DNA from: RECO01 sp050485385
Lineage (GTDB): Bacteria > Pseudomonadota > Alphaproteobacteria > Geminicoccales > Geminicoccaceae
Assembly: GCA_050485385.1 (NCBI GenBank)
Contig: JBJHBG010000057.1
Span: 1 to 31,079, forward strand
Direction of reading: 5' to 3'
DNA: 31,079 nucleotides
This document shows positions 23,288 to 31,079 of the stretch, one piece after another. Numbering within the stretch: the first letter of the stretch is position 1; each line of letters begins with the position of its first letter. Position numbers and translations under genes: made by a program. The notes beneath the pieces are model-generated. The model saw only the letters and a program-made list of their open reading frames with translations. It made no database searches and was not told the origin of the DNA.

Positions 23288-24745
23288 TCAAAGCGCATCG
23301 AGCTTGGGCTTCACGATCTCGTTGACAGCCTGTGGGTTGGCTTTGCCGCCGGTGGCTTTCATGACTTGGCCGGTGAACCAGCCGATGACCTTGGGATTCT
23401 TCTTGTAGGTCTCGACCTGACCGGGGTTGTCGGCGATAAGCCGGTCGATGATGGGTTCGATGGCGGCGAGGTCGGTAACCTGCTTCAGGCCGCGTTCCTC
23501 GACGATCTTGGCCGGGTCGTCGCCCGTCTCGAACATCAGCGCGAACACGTCCTTGGCGAGCCGGCCGGAGAGGGTGCCGTCGGCCATGAGGTCGAGGAGT
23601 TGGCCGAGTTGGGGGGCGGCGACCGGGCTGCGGTCGATGCCGAGGCCGGCCTTGTTCAGAAGGCCGAACAGTTCGGTGATGCACCAGTTGGCCGCCTGCT
23701 TGGCGTCGCGGCCCTTGGCCACCGCCTCGAAATAGTCGCCGGTCGCCCGCTCCTGGACCAGCACGCCAGCATCATAGGGCGACAGGCCGTACTCGTTGAC
23801 GAACCGCGCCTTCTTGTCGTCCGGCAGTTCCGGCAAGTCGGCGCGGATGTGCTCGATCCGCGCCTCATCGAGTTCCACGGGCAACAGGTCGGGGTCGGGG
23901 AAGTAGCGATAGTCGTGCGCCTCCTCCTTCGAGCGCATCGACCGCGTCTCGCCCTTGGCGGCGTCGAACAGACGCGTTTCCTGGTCGACCGTGCCGCCAT
24001 TCTCGTAGAGCTCGATCTGCCGCTTCGCCTCGTACTCGATCGCCCGCGCGACGAAGCGCATGGAGTTCACGTTCTTGACCTCGCAGCGGGTGCGAAGGCC
24101 CTCCTCGCCCACCTTGCGGACGGAGACGTTGGCGTCGCAGCGGAGCGAGCCTTCCTCCATGTTGCCGTCGCAGGTGCCGAGATAGCGCAGGATCGAGCGC
24201 AGCTTGCGCATGTAGAGCACGGCTTCGTCGGGCGAGCGGATGTCCGGCTCGGAGACGATCTCCATGAGGGCCACGCCCGAGCGGTTGAGGTCGATCAGGC
24301 TGGCGCCGGCGCTCGCCTCGTGCAGCGACTTGCCGGCGTCCTGCTCGAGGTGCAGCCGAGTGATGCCGACCGCCTTGGTCGAGCCGTCGGGAAAGTCGAT
24401 CAGCAGTTCTCCCTCGCCGACGATGGGGTGCTGGTACTGGCTGATCTGGTAGCCCTGCGGCAGGTCCGGGTAGAAGTAGTTCTTCCGCTCGAACACCGAG
24501 ACCGGATTGATCCTGGCCTTGAGGCCGAGCCCGGTCTTCACCGCCTGGTCGACGCAGTGGGCGTTCACCACCGGCAGCATGCCGGGCATGCCGGCGTCGA
24601 TCGGCGAGACCTGGGTGTTCGGCTCGGCACCATAGGCGGTGGCCGCCCCCGAGAAGAGCTTGGCCTCGGAGGTCACCTGCGCGTGCACCTCCAGACCGCA
24701 GACGATCTCCCACTCACCGGTGTTGCCTTGAATGGTGTAGTCCAT
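23288..24745 (-). CDS. gatB: Aspartyl/glutamyl-tRNA amidotransferase subunit B
   Basis: A 485-residue protein of normal GatB length. It starts IQGNTGEWEIVCGLEVHAQV and shows KLFSGAATAYGAEPNTQV, KNYFYPDLPQGYQISQYQ, LEQDAGKSLHE and the DLNRSGVALMEIVSEPD segment; the last 150 residues form the tRNA-binding tail domain. GatB binds misacylated Glu-tRNA(Gln) or Asp-tRNA(Asn), phosphorylates the side chain and receives ammonia from GatA. ATG 24745 has AGGG five bases upstream. Unlike the tight gatC-gatA pair, it is 142 bases away from gatA, and the interval contains a paired inverted repeat. Confidence 0.97.
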   Translation of the reverse strand: MDYTIQGNTGEWEIVCGLEVHAQVTSEAKLFSGAATAYGAEPNTQVSPIDAGMPGMLPVVNAHCVDQAVKTGLGLKARINPVSVFERKNYFYPDLPQGYQISQYQHPIVGEGELLIDFPDGSTKAVGITRLHLEQDAGKSLHEASAGASLIDLNRSGVALMEIVSEPDIRSPDEAVLYMRKLRSILRYLGTCDGNMEEGSLRCDANVSVRKVGEEGLRTRCEVKNVNSMRFVARAIEYEAKRQIELYENGGTVDQETRLFDAAKGETRSMRSKEEAHDYRYFPDPDLLPVELDEARIEHIRADLPELPDDKKARFVNEYGLSPYDAGVLVQERATGDYFEAVAKGRDAKQAANWCITELFGLLNKAGLGIDRSPVAAPQLGQLLDLMADGTLSGRLAKDVFALMFETGDDPAKIVEERGLKQVTDLAAIEPIIDRLIADNPGQVETYKKNPKVIGWFTGQVMKATGGKANPQAVNEIVKPKLDAL

Positions 24746-24778
24746 CACGTCCCTCTGGTCCGCCCGTCCTCGACGATG

Positions 24779-24872
24779 GCAGGGGGCTTTGGGCCCCCTG
24801 CACCCCCGACTGCCGGCCCTTGGCCGTCAGAACTAGAGTATTTGGGAGGCACGGGGGGCCAAAAGCCCCCCG
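24779..24872. repeat. GC-rich paired inverted repeat between gatA and gatB (family copy 3)
   Basis: Left hairpin 24779-24801: 9-bp stem GCAGGGGGC / GCCCCCTGC around TTTGG, then ACCCCC. Right hairpin 24852-24872: 8-bp stem CGGGGGGC / GCCCCCCG around CAAAA. The two hairpins are inverted relative to each other and the interior holds GAGTATTTGGGA. This is the best-formed copy of the family in the window. Confidence 0.8.
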
Positions 24873-24887
24873 CTTCTTCCGCTTTCG

Positions 24888-26369
24888 TCACGCCGCCTCC
24901 AGCCCGTAGGGCCGGACGGCGAAGCCCGCGGCCCGCTCCAGCGCCGCGGCACCCGCCAGCACCGTCGCCTCGTCCCAAGGCCGGCCGATGAGTTGTAGGC
25001 CGAGCGGCAGGCCCCCGTCGCCGAGCCCGCCCGGCACGCTCATCGCCGGCAGCCCGGCAAGGCTGGAGGGCACGGTGAAGACGTCGTTGAGGTACATCGC
25101 GACGGGGTCGTCCATCTTCTCGCCTTCGCGAAACGCGGCGGACGGCGCCGTCGGCGTCAGGATCAGGTCGACCGTCTCGAACGCCTTGGCGAAGTCGTCG
25201 ACGATCAGCCGCCGCACCTTCTGCGCCTTCAGGTAATAGGCGTCGTAATAGCCGGCGGAGAGCACGTAGGTGCCGATCAGGATGCGCCGTTGCACCTCGG
25301 CGCCGAAGCCGGCGCCGCGCGTCTTCTCGTAGGTCTCGGCGAGGGTCTTGCCCGGCACGCGCAGGCCGTAGCGCATGCCGTCGTAGCGGGCGAGGTTGGA
25401 CGAAGCCTCGGCCGGAGCGATGATGTAGTAGGTCGGCAGCGCATACTTGGTGTGCGGCAGGCTGACGTCGACCACCTCGCAGCCCGCGTCCTTCAGCCAG
25501 TCGATCCCCCGCTGCCAGACCGCATCGATCTCCTTCGACATGCCGTCCAGCCGGTATTCCCTCGGGATGCCGACCTTGAGGCCCTTCACCGGCTGGCGGC
25601 AGGCGGCTTCGAGGTCCGGCACCGGCAGATCGGCGCTGGTCGAATCGTTCGGATCGAAGCCCGCCATGGCTTGAAGCATGACGGCGCAGTCGGCGACCGT
25701 GCGCGCCATGGCCCCCGCCTGATCGAGCGACGAGGCGAAGGCGACGATGCCGAAGCGCGAGCAGCGCCCGTAGGTCGGCTTGATGCCGCAGATGCCGGTG
25801 AAGGCCGCGGGCTGGCGGATCGAGCCGCCGGTGTCGGTGCCGGTCGCGGCGACGCACAAGCGCCCGGCCACCGCCGCCGCCGAGCCGCCGGAGCTGCCGC
25901 CCGGCACCAGGGGCGCCTCGTTGCCGCCGGCCCTGGTCCACGGATTGGCGACGCTACCGTGGTGGGAGGTGACGTTGGACGAGCCCATGGCGAACTCGTC
26001 GAGATTGGTCTTGCCGAGACAGACGGCCCCCGCCGCCCACAAGCGCCGGCTCACCGTGCTCTCGTAAGGCGGGGTGAAGCCGCCCAGGATGTGCGAACCC
26101 GCCGTGGTCTCGACACCCTCGGTGCAGAAGAGGTCCTTCATGCCGATCGGCAGGCCCTCCATCGGCCCCGCCTCGCCGGCTTGGAGCCGTGCGTCCGACG
26201 CCTCGGCCATGGCGAGCGCCTTCTCCGGCGTTTCGGTGATGTAGGCGTTCCAGGCGCGGAACTGCGCCATCGCGTCGAGATAGGCCCGCGTCAGCTCGAC
26301 CGCGCTGAACTCGCGCGCCCGGAGTCCCGCCCGCGCCTCGGTGAGCGAACGCTCGACCAGTTCCGCCAT
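24888..26369 (-). CDS. gatA: Aspartyl/glutamyl-tRNA amidotransferase subunit A
   Basis: A 493-residue amidase-signature enzyme that releases ammonia from glutamine for GatB. The Ser-cisSer-Lys triad is visible: Lys in GLPIGMKDLF, the Ser of VPGGSSGGSAAAV and the nucleophile Ser of GTDTGGSIRQPA. KTNLDEFAMGSSN is the usual GatA sequence. ATG 26369 overlaps the gatC stop by one base (TAATG). A longer open frame beyond it lies inside gatC and is rejected. Confidence 0.97.
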   Translation of the reverse strand: MAELVERSLTEARAGLRAREFSAVELTRAYLDAMAQFRAWNAYITETPEKALAMAEASDARLQAGEAGPMEGLPIGMKDLFCTEGVETTAGSHILGGFTPPYESTVSRRLWAAGAVCLGKTNLDEFAMGSSNVTSHHGSVANPWTRAGGNEAPLVPGGSSGGSAAAVAGRLCVAATGTDTGGSIRQPAAFTGICGIKPTYGRCSRFGIVAFASSLDQAGAMARTVADCAVMLQAMAGFDPNDSTSADLPVPDLEAACRQPVKGLKVGIPREYRLDGMSKEIDAVWQRGIDWLKDAGCEVVDVSLPHTKYALPTYYIIAPAEASSNLARYDGMRYGLRVPGKTLAETYEKTRGAGFGAEVQRRILIGTYVLSAGYYDAYYLKAQKVRRLIVDDFAKAFETVDLILTPTAPSAAFREGEKMDDPVAMYLNDVFTVPSSLAGLPAMSVPGGLGDGGLPLGLQLIGRPWDEATVLAGAAALERAAGFAVRPYGLEAA

Positions 26370-26656
26370 TACTCGACCACCTTCGGCACCACGTAGCATC
26401 CGGCCTCGGCGGCGGGTGCGTTGGCCAGCACGTCGTCGCGCCGGCCACCGTCGGTCACCACGTCGTCGCGCATCCGGGACGGGATCGGCATCACCGAGCG
26501 CAGGGGCTCGACGTCGTCCGTGTCCACCTCGCCCAACTGCTCGATCCAGCCGAGGATGTTCGACAGCTCGGTGGCAAGGCCGGGCAGGCGGTCGGCTGCG
26601 ACCTCGATCCGCGCCAAGTGCGCGATGCGCGCGACCGTGGCTTCGTCGAGCGACAT
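26369..26656 (-). CDS. gatC: Aspartyl/glutamyl-tRNA amidotransferase subunit C
   Basis: A 95-residue protein of normal GatC length, which wraps around GatA and stabilises the complex. Typical sequence: EATVARIAHLARIEV at the start, ELSNILGWIEQLGEVDTDDVEPL in the middle and GCYVVPKVVE at the end. The start ATG 26656 is supported by GAGGAG with six to seven bases of spacing. First gene of the gatCAB group and divergent from ruvX, with 156 bases between them; I see no convincing promoter pair there. Confidence 0.95.
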   Translation of the reverse strand: MSLDEATVARIAHLARIEVAADRLPGLATELSNILGWIEQLGEVDTDDVEPLRSVMPIPSRMRDDVVTDGGRRDDVLANAPAAEAGCYVVPKVVE

Positions 26657-26812
26657 GGTGGCTCCTCGTCGAATGATGCGATGCGGGAAGCTACACGCGC
26701 CGGCCGCCGCGAACAACTGGTCCGGCTGGCGTCGAGGCGCAGGCCGCAGCGTTCCGGGGGGCAACGGCCTCGGCACCTTGGCAGCGCCTTGCCTTTCGTG
26801 GCACCAGGACGC

Positions 26813-27304
26813 ATGCCCCTTTGCTCCGACCCCGAGGCCTTCGCCCGCGCCCTGCCGCCCAAGGGCTCGATCTTGGCGCTCGACCTCTCCAAGCGCCGCA
26901 TCGGCCTTGCCGGGACGGACGTCGAGCGAAGGCTGGTGACGCCGTTGACGACCTTGGTGCGCAAGCGCTTCGCCCATGACGTCGAACGGCTCTCCAAGCT
27001 CGTCCGCGACCGCGAGGCGGTGGGGTTGGTCGTGGGTCTGCCGCTGACGGCCGACGGCCGGTTCGGGCCGCGGGCGCAGGCCGCGAAGGAAACCGCGAAG
27101 GCGATCGATCGGCACCTCGGCCTGCCTCTTTGGCTCCAGGACGAGCGCTACTCGACGGTGGAGGCCCGAGACCGCGGCGGCGACGACGCGGTGGCCGCGG
27201 CGGTCATTCTGGAGGACGTCCTGCGCGCGCTCGACGCATCGGGGTTGCGAACGGGCGGGGAAGGCGCATCTAGAGGCGCGGGATCAACCGCACCCACCGG
27301 ATAG
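26813..27304 (+). CDS. ruvX: RuvX/YqgF-type RNase H-fold nuclease
   Basis: A 163-residue protein of the YqgF family (RNase H fold; pre-16S rRNA maturation and Holliday-junction activities have been reported). It has LALDLSKRRIGLAGTD (first Asp D24), VGLPLTADGRFGPRAQAA, the Glu in LQDERYSTVEA and DDAVAAAVILEDVL. The usual first motif DxGxxxxG reads D-L-S here, with Ser for the first Gly. ATG 26813 follows AGGAC with two bases of spacing from the last C; it marks the start of the conserved region. The next gene begins immediately after the stop codon. The divergent gatCAB neighbourhood is one I recall from alphaproteobacteria. Confidence 0.88.
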   Translation: MPLCSDPEAFARALPPKGSILALDLSKRRIGLAGTDVERRLVTPLTTLVRKRFAHDVERLSKLVRDREAVGLVVGLPLTADGRFGPRAQAAKETAKAIDRHLGLPLWLQDERYSTVEARDRGGDDAVAAAVILEDVLRALDASGLRTGGEGASRGAGSTAPTG

Positions 27305-29539
27305 ATGACCCTCCTGCGCACGGCAGCCGTCCTCACCATGGTCCTCGTCGTCTCCGCCTGTTCCGCCCTGGTCGCTGCCCAGCGCAACGACACGGGCCGG
27401 CTCGCCGCGTTTCCGACCGAGGATTGGCCGACCGAGCGCCCGGTCACCATCCGCTGGAACGAGTTCCAGGTTCCCTTCGTCGAGGCGGAGACGGACGAGG
27501 ATCTGGCCTTCGCTCTCGGCGTCGTCCATCACCACCTGCGGGCGGCGCAGATGCGGCTGATGAAGCAGATCAGCCAAGGCCGCGTCGCCGAGATGGCCGG
27601 CCCGCCCGTGCGCGGCGTCGACGAGGCACTGCGCATCCTCGACTTCGGCTACGCCGCCCCCGCCGTGGTCGAGGCTTGGCCCGACGAGACCCGCCGCTTC
27701 GTCCAGGCGTTCGTCGACGGCCTCAACTGGCACCAAGAACAGAGCGCCCGCCCGCCGGAGATGGGCCTCTTGGGCCTCGCGCCCGAGCCCTGGACGGCGG
27801 AGGACCTCGTCACCATCGGGCGGCTCGCCGGGACCGACGTGAACTGGCTCTTCTTCTTCTCCGCCCTGCGCTCCAGGCTCGAGCCCAACTGGCCGGAGAC
27901 GTGGCAGCGCATCAAGCTCGCGGGCCTCGGCCCGGAGGACGCCGAGATGGAGGGCGTGACCGACGTCGAGACCTTGGCGAGCCTGCTGGCCGCGACCACC
28001 AAGGCCGGCAGCAACTCGCTCGCCATCGCCCCCTCCCGCTCGAGGACCGGTGCGGCGCTGATCGCCAACGACCCGCATCTGGGGCTGAATCTGCCGAATC
28101 TGTGGCTGCTCGCGGGCGTCAAGTCGCCCTCCTACCACGCCGTCGGCATGATGATCCCGGGGCTGCCGTTCATGGGCCTCGGCCGGAACCAGCACGTCGC
28201 CTGGGGCGGCACCAACGCGCGCGCGCTGTCCTCCGACCTCGTCGACGTCGCCGGCAATGGCGACATCGAGAGCGAGCGCGTCACGCTGCGGACCCGCTGG
28301 TGGTTCGACAAGGACATCGTCCGCCGCCGCTCGCCCGAGGGACCGATCCTTTCCGACAGCGCGTTCATCGCCGCGCGGCCGGGCGAGGAACTGGCGCTGC
28401 GTTGGGTCGGCCACGAGCCCACCGACGAGATCACGGCCTTCCTTCGCGCGATGCGCGCGACCGACGCCCGGAGCTTCCGCGACGCCTTCGAGACCTACGG
28501 CGTCAGCGCGCAGAACATGCTGGTGGCCGACACGCAGGGCTCGATCGGCATGGTCATGGCGGCGCAACTGCCGCAGCGCGGCCAGCGTCCGGCGGACGAC
28601 TTCGTGCTGCGCGGGCGGAGCGACTGGAACGGCTTCGACACGGCCCTCACCATGGACTGGCTGGTCGACCCGGCGGCGGGCTTCATCGCGTCGGCCAACG
28701 ACCGGCCGGACTACATCGGCCGCCCCGCCGGTTACTTCTTCAGCCCCAAGGACCGCGTCCACCGCATGGCGACCTTGGTCGAGGCGCGCGGCACCCTCGG
28801 CGTCGAGGACCTGTTCGCGATCCAACTGGACGTGGTCTCCGAGCCCGCCGCCGTCATGGCCCACGGCCTCGTCGAGCGCGCCGACGCCCTGCACCTCATG
28901 CACCCGCTGCTCGACGACCTGCGCACGTGGGACGGCAACTACGCCATCGACGCCAAGGCGCCCGTGGTGTTCGAAACCCTGCTCTACCACCTGACGCGAG
29001 AACTCTACGCCGGCGCCAACGGGGAGGTCAGCCGCGAGCTGACCTCGTGGTCCAACCTCCAGCTCTTCCTGCTCGCCGATGTCGACGCCCACCCGCTCGA
29101 GCGGCGGCTGGACGTGCTGCAGAAGGCACTGCAGAGCGCCGCGCGCGACGCCGACCGCTACGCCGACTGGGGCGAGATGCACCGCATTCGCGTCGGCCAC
29201 GTGCTCGGCAACGTGCCGGTGATCGGCACCTTCTTCCGCATCGCCGACCTGCCGTCGGCGGGCTCGCGCGAGACGCTGATGAAGCGCAGCCACAACCTGG
29301 AGAACAGCCGCCACCGCGCCACCTTCGGCGCCCAGTCCCGCCACGTCTCCGACCTCGCCGACCCGGACGCCAACTGGTTCGTCCTGTTCGGCGGCCAGGA
29401 CGGCTGGCTCGGCTCGTCCAACTTCGCGGACCAGGTGGACCTCTGGAAGAGCGGCAGCTACCTCCAGCTCCCGCTGACCCCTGCCAAGGTCGAAGAGGCC
29501 TTCCCCCGCGTGATGCGGACCACCACGATAGGGCGATGA
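27305..29539 (+). CDS. Penicillin acylase-family lipoprotein (Ntn amidohydrolase)
   Basis: A 744-residue precursor. A lipoprotein signal ends at VVSAC (C19), so the enzyme is probably membrane-attached outside the cytoplasm. Penicillin acylase features: GVVHHHLRAAQMRLMKQISQ, GLNWH, then the autoprocessing site KAG-SNSLAI, where S236 would become the N-terminal nucleophile of the beta subunit, followed by IANDPHLGLNLPNLW and WGGTNA. Members cleave amide bonds of N-acylated compounds (beta-lactams, acyl-homoserine lactones, N-acyl amino acids). ATG 27305 directly follows the ruvX stop, and the stop overlaps the GH3 gene by four bases (ATGA). With a GH3 amide synthetase as partner, the natural substrate may be an acyl-amino acid conjugate (inference). 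Confidence 0.9.
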   Translation: MTLLRTAAVLTMVLVVSACSALVAAQRNDTGRLAAFPTEDWPTERPVTIRWNEFQVPFVEAETDEDLAFALGVVHHHLRAAQMRLMKQISQGRVAEMAGPPVRGVDEALRILDFGYAAPAVVEAWPDETRRFVQAFVDGLNWHQEQSARPPEMGLLGLAPEPWTAEDLVTIGRLAGTDVNWLFFFSALRSRLEPNWPETWQRIKLAGLGPEDAEMEGVTDVETLASLLAATTKAGSNSLAIAPSRSRTGAALIANDPHLGLNLPNLWLLAGVKSPSYHAVGMMIPGLPFMGLGRNQHVAWGGTNARALSSDLVDVAGNGDIESERVTLRTRWWFDKDIVRRRSPEGPILSDSAFIAARPGEELALRWVGHEPTDEITAFLRAMRATDARSFRDAFETYGVSAQNMLVADTQGSIGMVMAAQLPQRGQRPADDFVLRGRSDWNGFDTALTMDWLVDPAAGFIASANDRPDYIGRPAGYFFSPKDRVHRMATLVEARGTLGVEDLFAIQLDVVSEPAAVMAHGLVERADALHLMHPLLDDLRTWDGNYAIDAKAPVVFETLLYHLTRELYAGANGEVSRELTSWSNLQLFLLADVDAHPLERRLDVLQKALQSAARDADRYADWGEMHRIRVGHVLGNVPVIGTFFRIADLPSAGSRETLMKRSHNLENSRHRATFGAQSRHVSDLADPDANWFVLFGGQDGWLGSSNFADQVDLWKSGSYLQLPLTPAKVEEAFPRVMRTTTIGR

Positions 29540-31059
29540 CCCGCCGCGTCGACCCTACGCCGCTCGTCCGTCCCCTCGCGCGCAGGCGCATTCGAAAGCT
29601 GTGGTCGGCCGATCCGGTCGAAACACAACGTCGCACGCTGCTCCGCCTCGTCCGCACCGCCAAGGACACCCGCTTCGGCCGGGACCATGGCTTCGCCGCC
29701 CTCGACGGCGTCGAGGCGTTTCGGCGGGCCGTGCCGCTCCGCGACTACGACGACTTCTGGCAGGCCTACTGGAAACCGGGGTTTCCGGTCCTCGAGAACG
29801 CCACCTGGCCCGGCCGCATCCCCTTCTTTTGCCTCACCTCGGGCACCACCTCCGGCAAGACCAAGTACATCCCGCTCACCCACGAAACGCTCCGCCAGAA
29901 CCAGCGGGCGGCGCTCGACATGGTGGCCGCGCACCTCGTCCACGAGCCGACGAGCCGCTTCTTCGGCGGCCGCTCCTTCGTCCTCGGCGGCTCGACGGCC
30001 TTGGAGGAACTCGCCCCCGGCGTCTGGTCGGGCGACCTCTCCGGCATCGCCGCCAAGACGCAGCGCGTCTGGATGCACCCCTTCACCTTCCCGCCGGTCG
30101 ATCTCGCCCTCGAGGCCGACTGGGACAAGAAGCTGGAGATGATGGTGCAGGCCCTACCCGGCCAGACCGTCACCTGCCTCTCCGGTGTGCCCTCCTGGGT
30201 GCTGATCCTGTTCGACCGGCTGGACGAGGTCTACGACCGCTGGCCGCTCGCCGACCTCGAGGTCTACGTCCACGGCGGCGTGGCCTACGGCCCCTACGCC
30301 AAGCGTTGCGCGCCCTATCTGGAGCGCTCGGGCGCCACCACCCGCGAGGTCTACCCCGCCAGCGAGGCCTTCCTCGCCTTCGCCGACCGCGGCCCCGACG
30401 ACGGCCTGCTCCTGTCCTACGACACCGGCATCTTCTACGAGTTCGTGCCGATGGCCGAGTACGGCAGCGAGAACCCCACGCGCCACTGGCTCGGCACCGT
30501 CGAGCCGGAGGTCGACTACGCCGTGGTGCTGACCGGCCCCTCCGGCATCTGGAGCTACGTCCTCGGCGATACCGTCGCCTTCACCGAAACCCGCCCGCCG
30601 CGCCTGCGGGTCACCGGCCGCACCGCCTACCAGCTCTCCGCCTTCGGCGAGCACCTCATCCCCGCCGAGATCGACGCTGCCATCATCGGCTCGGTCGAGG
30701 ACGCCGGCGCGTCCGTCGCCGAATACGTCATCGGCCCCGTCCTGCCGGACGGCAAGGGCGCGGTCGGCCACCACCTCGTCTTCGTCGAACCCGCGAACGG
30801 CGCGGCCCTCGACGCCCAGGCCCTCGCCCGCGCCATCGACCGGCGCCTCGCCGACCTCAACGACGACTACGCCACCCACCGCGCCGGCGACGTCGGCATG
30901 GGGCCGCCCGAAGTCGTCCTCCTGCGCCCCGGTAGCTGCGCCGACTGGATGCGCACCCAAGGCCACCTCGGCGGCCAGCACAAGGTGCCGCGCGTCATCG
31001 CCGACGCGGAACGGTTTGCCAAGGCACGGGAAGGGTTGGCCAGGGCAGGGGGGCCTTGA
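29536..31059 (+). CDS. GH3-family acyl-acid amido synthetase
   Basis: A 507-residue protein of the plant-type GH3 fold, which adenylates a carboxylic acid and joins it to an amino acid. Motifs: TSGTTSGKTKYIP (101-113, phosphate loop), YPASEAF (273-279), YVLGDTVAF (341-349) and the C-terminal GGQHKVPRV with K483, the likely adenylation lysine. All active-site blocks are present, so it should be active. No signal peptide, so cytoplasmic. ATG 29536 overlaps the acylase stop (ATGA), which ties the expression of the two genes. Bacterial GH3 proteins are poorly studied; possible substrates include aromatic, auxin-like or fatty acids. A hairpin element begins at its very end. Confidence 0.88.
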   Translation: MTRRVDPTPLVRPLARRRIRKLWSADPVETQRRTLLRLVRTAKDTRFGRDHGFAALDGVEAFRRAVPLRDYDDFWQAYWKPGFPVLENATWPGRIPFFCLTSGTTSGKTKYIPLTHETLRQNQRAALDMVAAHLVHEPTSRFFGGRSFVLGGSTALEELAPGVWSGDLSGIAAKTQRVWMHPFTFPPVDLALEADWDKKLEMMVQALPGQTVTCLSGVPSWVLILFDRLDEVYDRWPLADLEVYVHGGVAYGPYAKRCAPYLERSGATTREVYPASEAFLAFADRGPDDGLLLSYDTGIFYEFVPMAEYGSENPTRHWLGTVEPEVDYAVVLTGPSGIWSYVLGDTVAFTETRPPRLRVTGRTAYQLSAFGEHLIPAEIDAAIIGSVEDAGASVAEYVIGPVLPDGKGAVGHHLVFVEPANGAALDAQALARAIDRRLADLNDDYATHRAGDVGMGPPEVVLLRPGSCADWMRTQGHLGGQHKVPRVIADAERFAKAREGLARAGGP

Positions 31060-31079
31060 TGGGCCACCCTGGACCCCCC
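31046..31079. repeat. GC-rich hairpin element at the end of the GH3 gene (family copy 4, cut by window edge)
   Basis: GGGGGGCCTTGATGGGCC, then ACCCTGGACCCCCC, resembles the left arm of the other copies (GGGGGCTTTTGGCCCCC, TGCACCCCC). It overlaps the last codons and the TGA of the GH3 gene and reaches the window edge, so a right arm may follow. Confidence 0.5.

Noticed and set aside
23279..23296. Perfect palindrome TGAAGCGCTTCA and the overlapping GCGCT-TCAA-AGCGC hairpin at the gatB stop codon
   Set aside because: The stem is short, overlaps coding bases and has no T-run on either strand, so I could not support a terminator or operator call.
27305..29539. Acyl-homoserine-lactone quorum-quenching enzyme
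   Set aside because: Family membership allows it, but there is no luxI/luxR gene here and the coupling to a GH3 gene suggests a different substrate; sequence alone cannot decide.

Overview
The window is very GC-rich bacterial chromosome. It carries gatCAB with a divergent ruvX, three DctPQM-type TRAP transporters, an FCD-type GntR regulator, a GTTC-N7-GTTC LexA box of the alphaproteobacterial type and frequent GTG/TTG starts. Together these point to an alphaproteobacterium, probably Rhodospirillales or a relative; the exact lineage is inference. I see no rRNA, tRNA, CRISPR array, transposase or prophage.

Layout. 1-1378: the start of a 2-hydroxychromene-2-carboxylate isomerase-like gene, divergent from a radical SAM gene whose promoter holds a perfect LexA box. 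1469-4284 (minus): TRAP system 1 (dctPQM). 4585-6747 (minus): a TPR protein with eight nearly identical 47-residue repeats, preceded in the same frame by a short membrane-anchor frame and separated from it only by one TAA codon. 6836-7309 (minus): a PA2169/DUF2383-type helical-bundle protein. 7391-10228 (minus): TRAP system 2, divergent from 10354-17114 (plus), which encodes an SMP-30 lactonase-like protein, a Gfo/Idh/MocA oxidoreductase, a GntR/FCD regulator, TRAP system 3 and an isopropylmalate/isocitrate-type dehydrogenase. This looks like one uptake-and-oxidation locus for a hydroxy- or sugar acid, with a palindromic candidate operator in the divergent promoter region. 17153-19048 (minus): a polytopic membrane protein with an alpha/beta-hydrolase core. 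19150-22513 (plus): a five-gene ECF nickel uptake operon (unknown secreted protein, NikL-like, NikM, NikQ, NikO) under a promoter overlapped by a NikR-like operator. 22580-23221 (plus): two small membrane proteins of the YqjD/YqjE type. 23288-26656 (minus): gatC, gatA and gatB of the tRNA amidotransferase, gatB being set apart by an inverted repeat. 26813-31059 (plus): ruvX, a penicillin-acylase lipoprotein and a GH3-family acyl-amide synthetase, closely packed.

The strongest leads are: the acylase/GH3 pair (one enzyme family cuts amides, the other makes them, with a 4-base gene overlap); the TPR gene split in frame by TAA with a 56-bp direct repeat on either side; a GC-rich hairpin repeat family present at four gene ends; SOS control of the radical SAM gene; and an uncharacterised Cys/His-containing secreted protein at the head of the NikR-type nickel operon.
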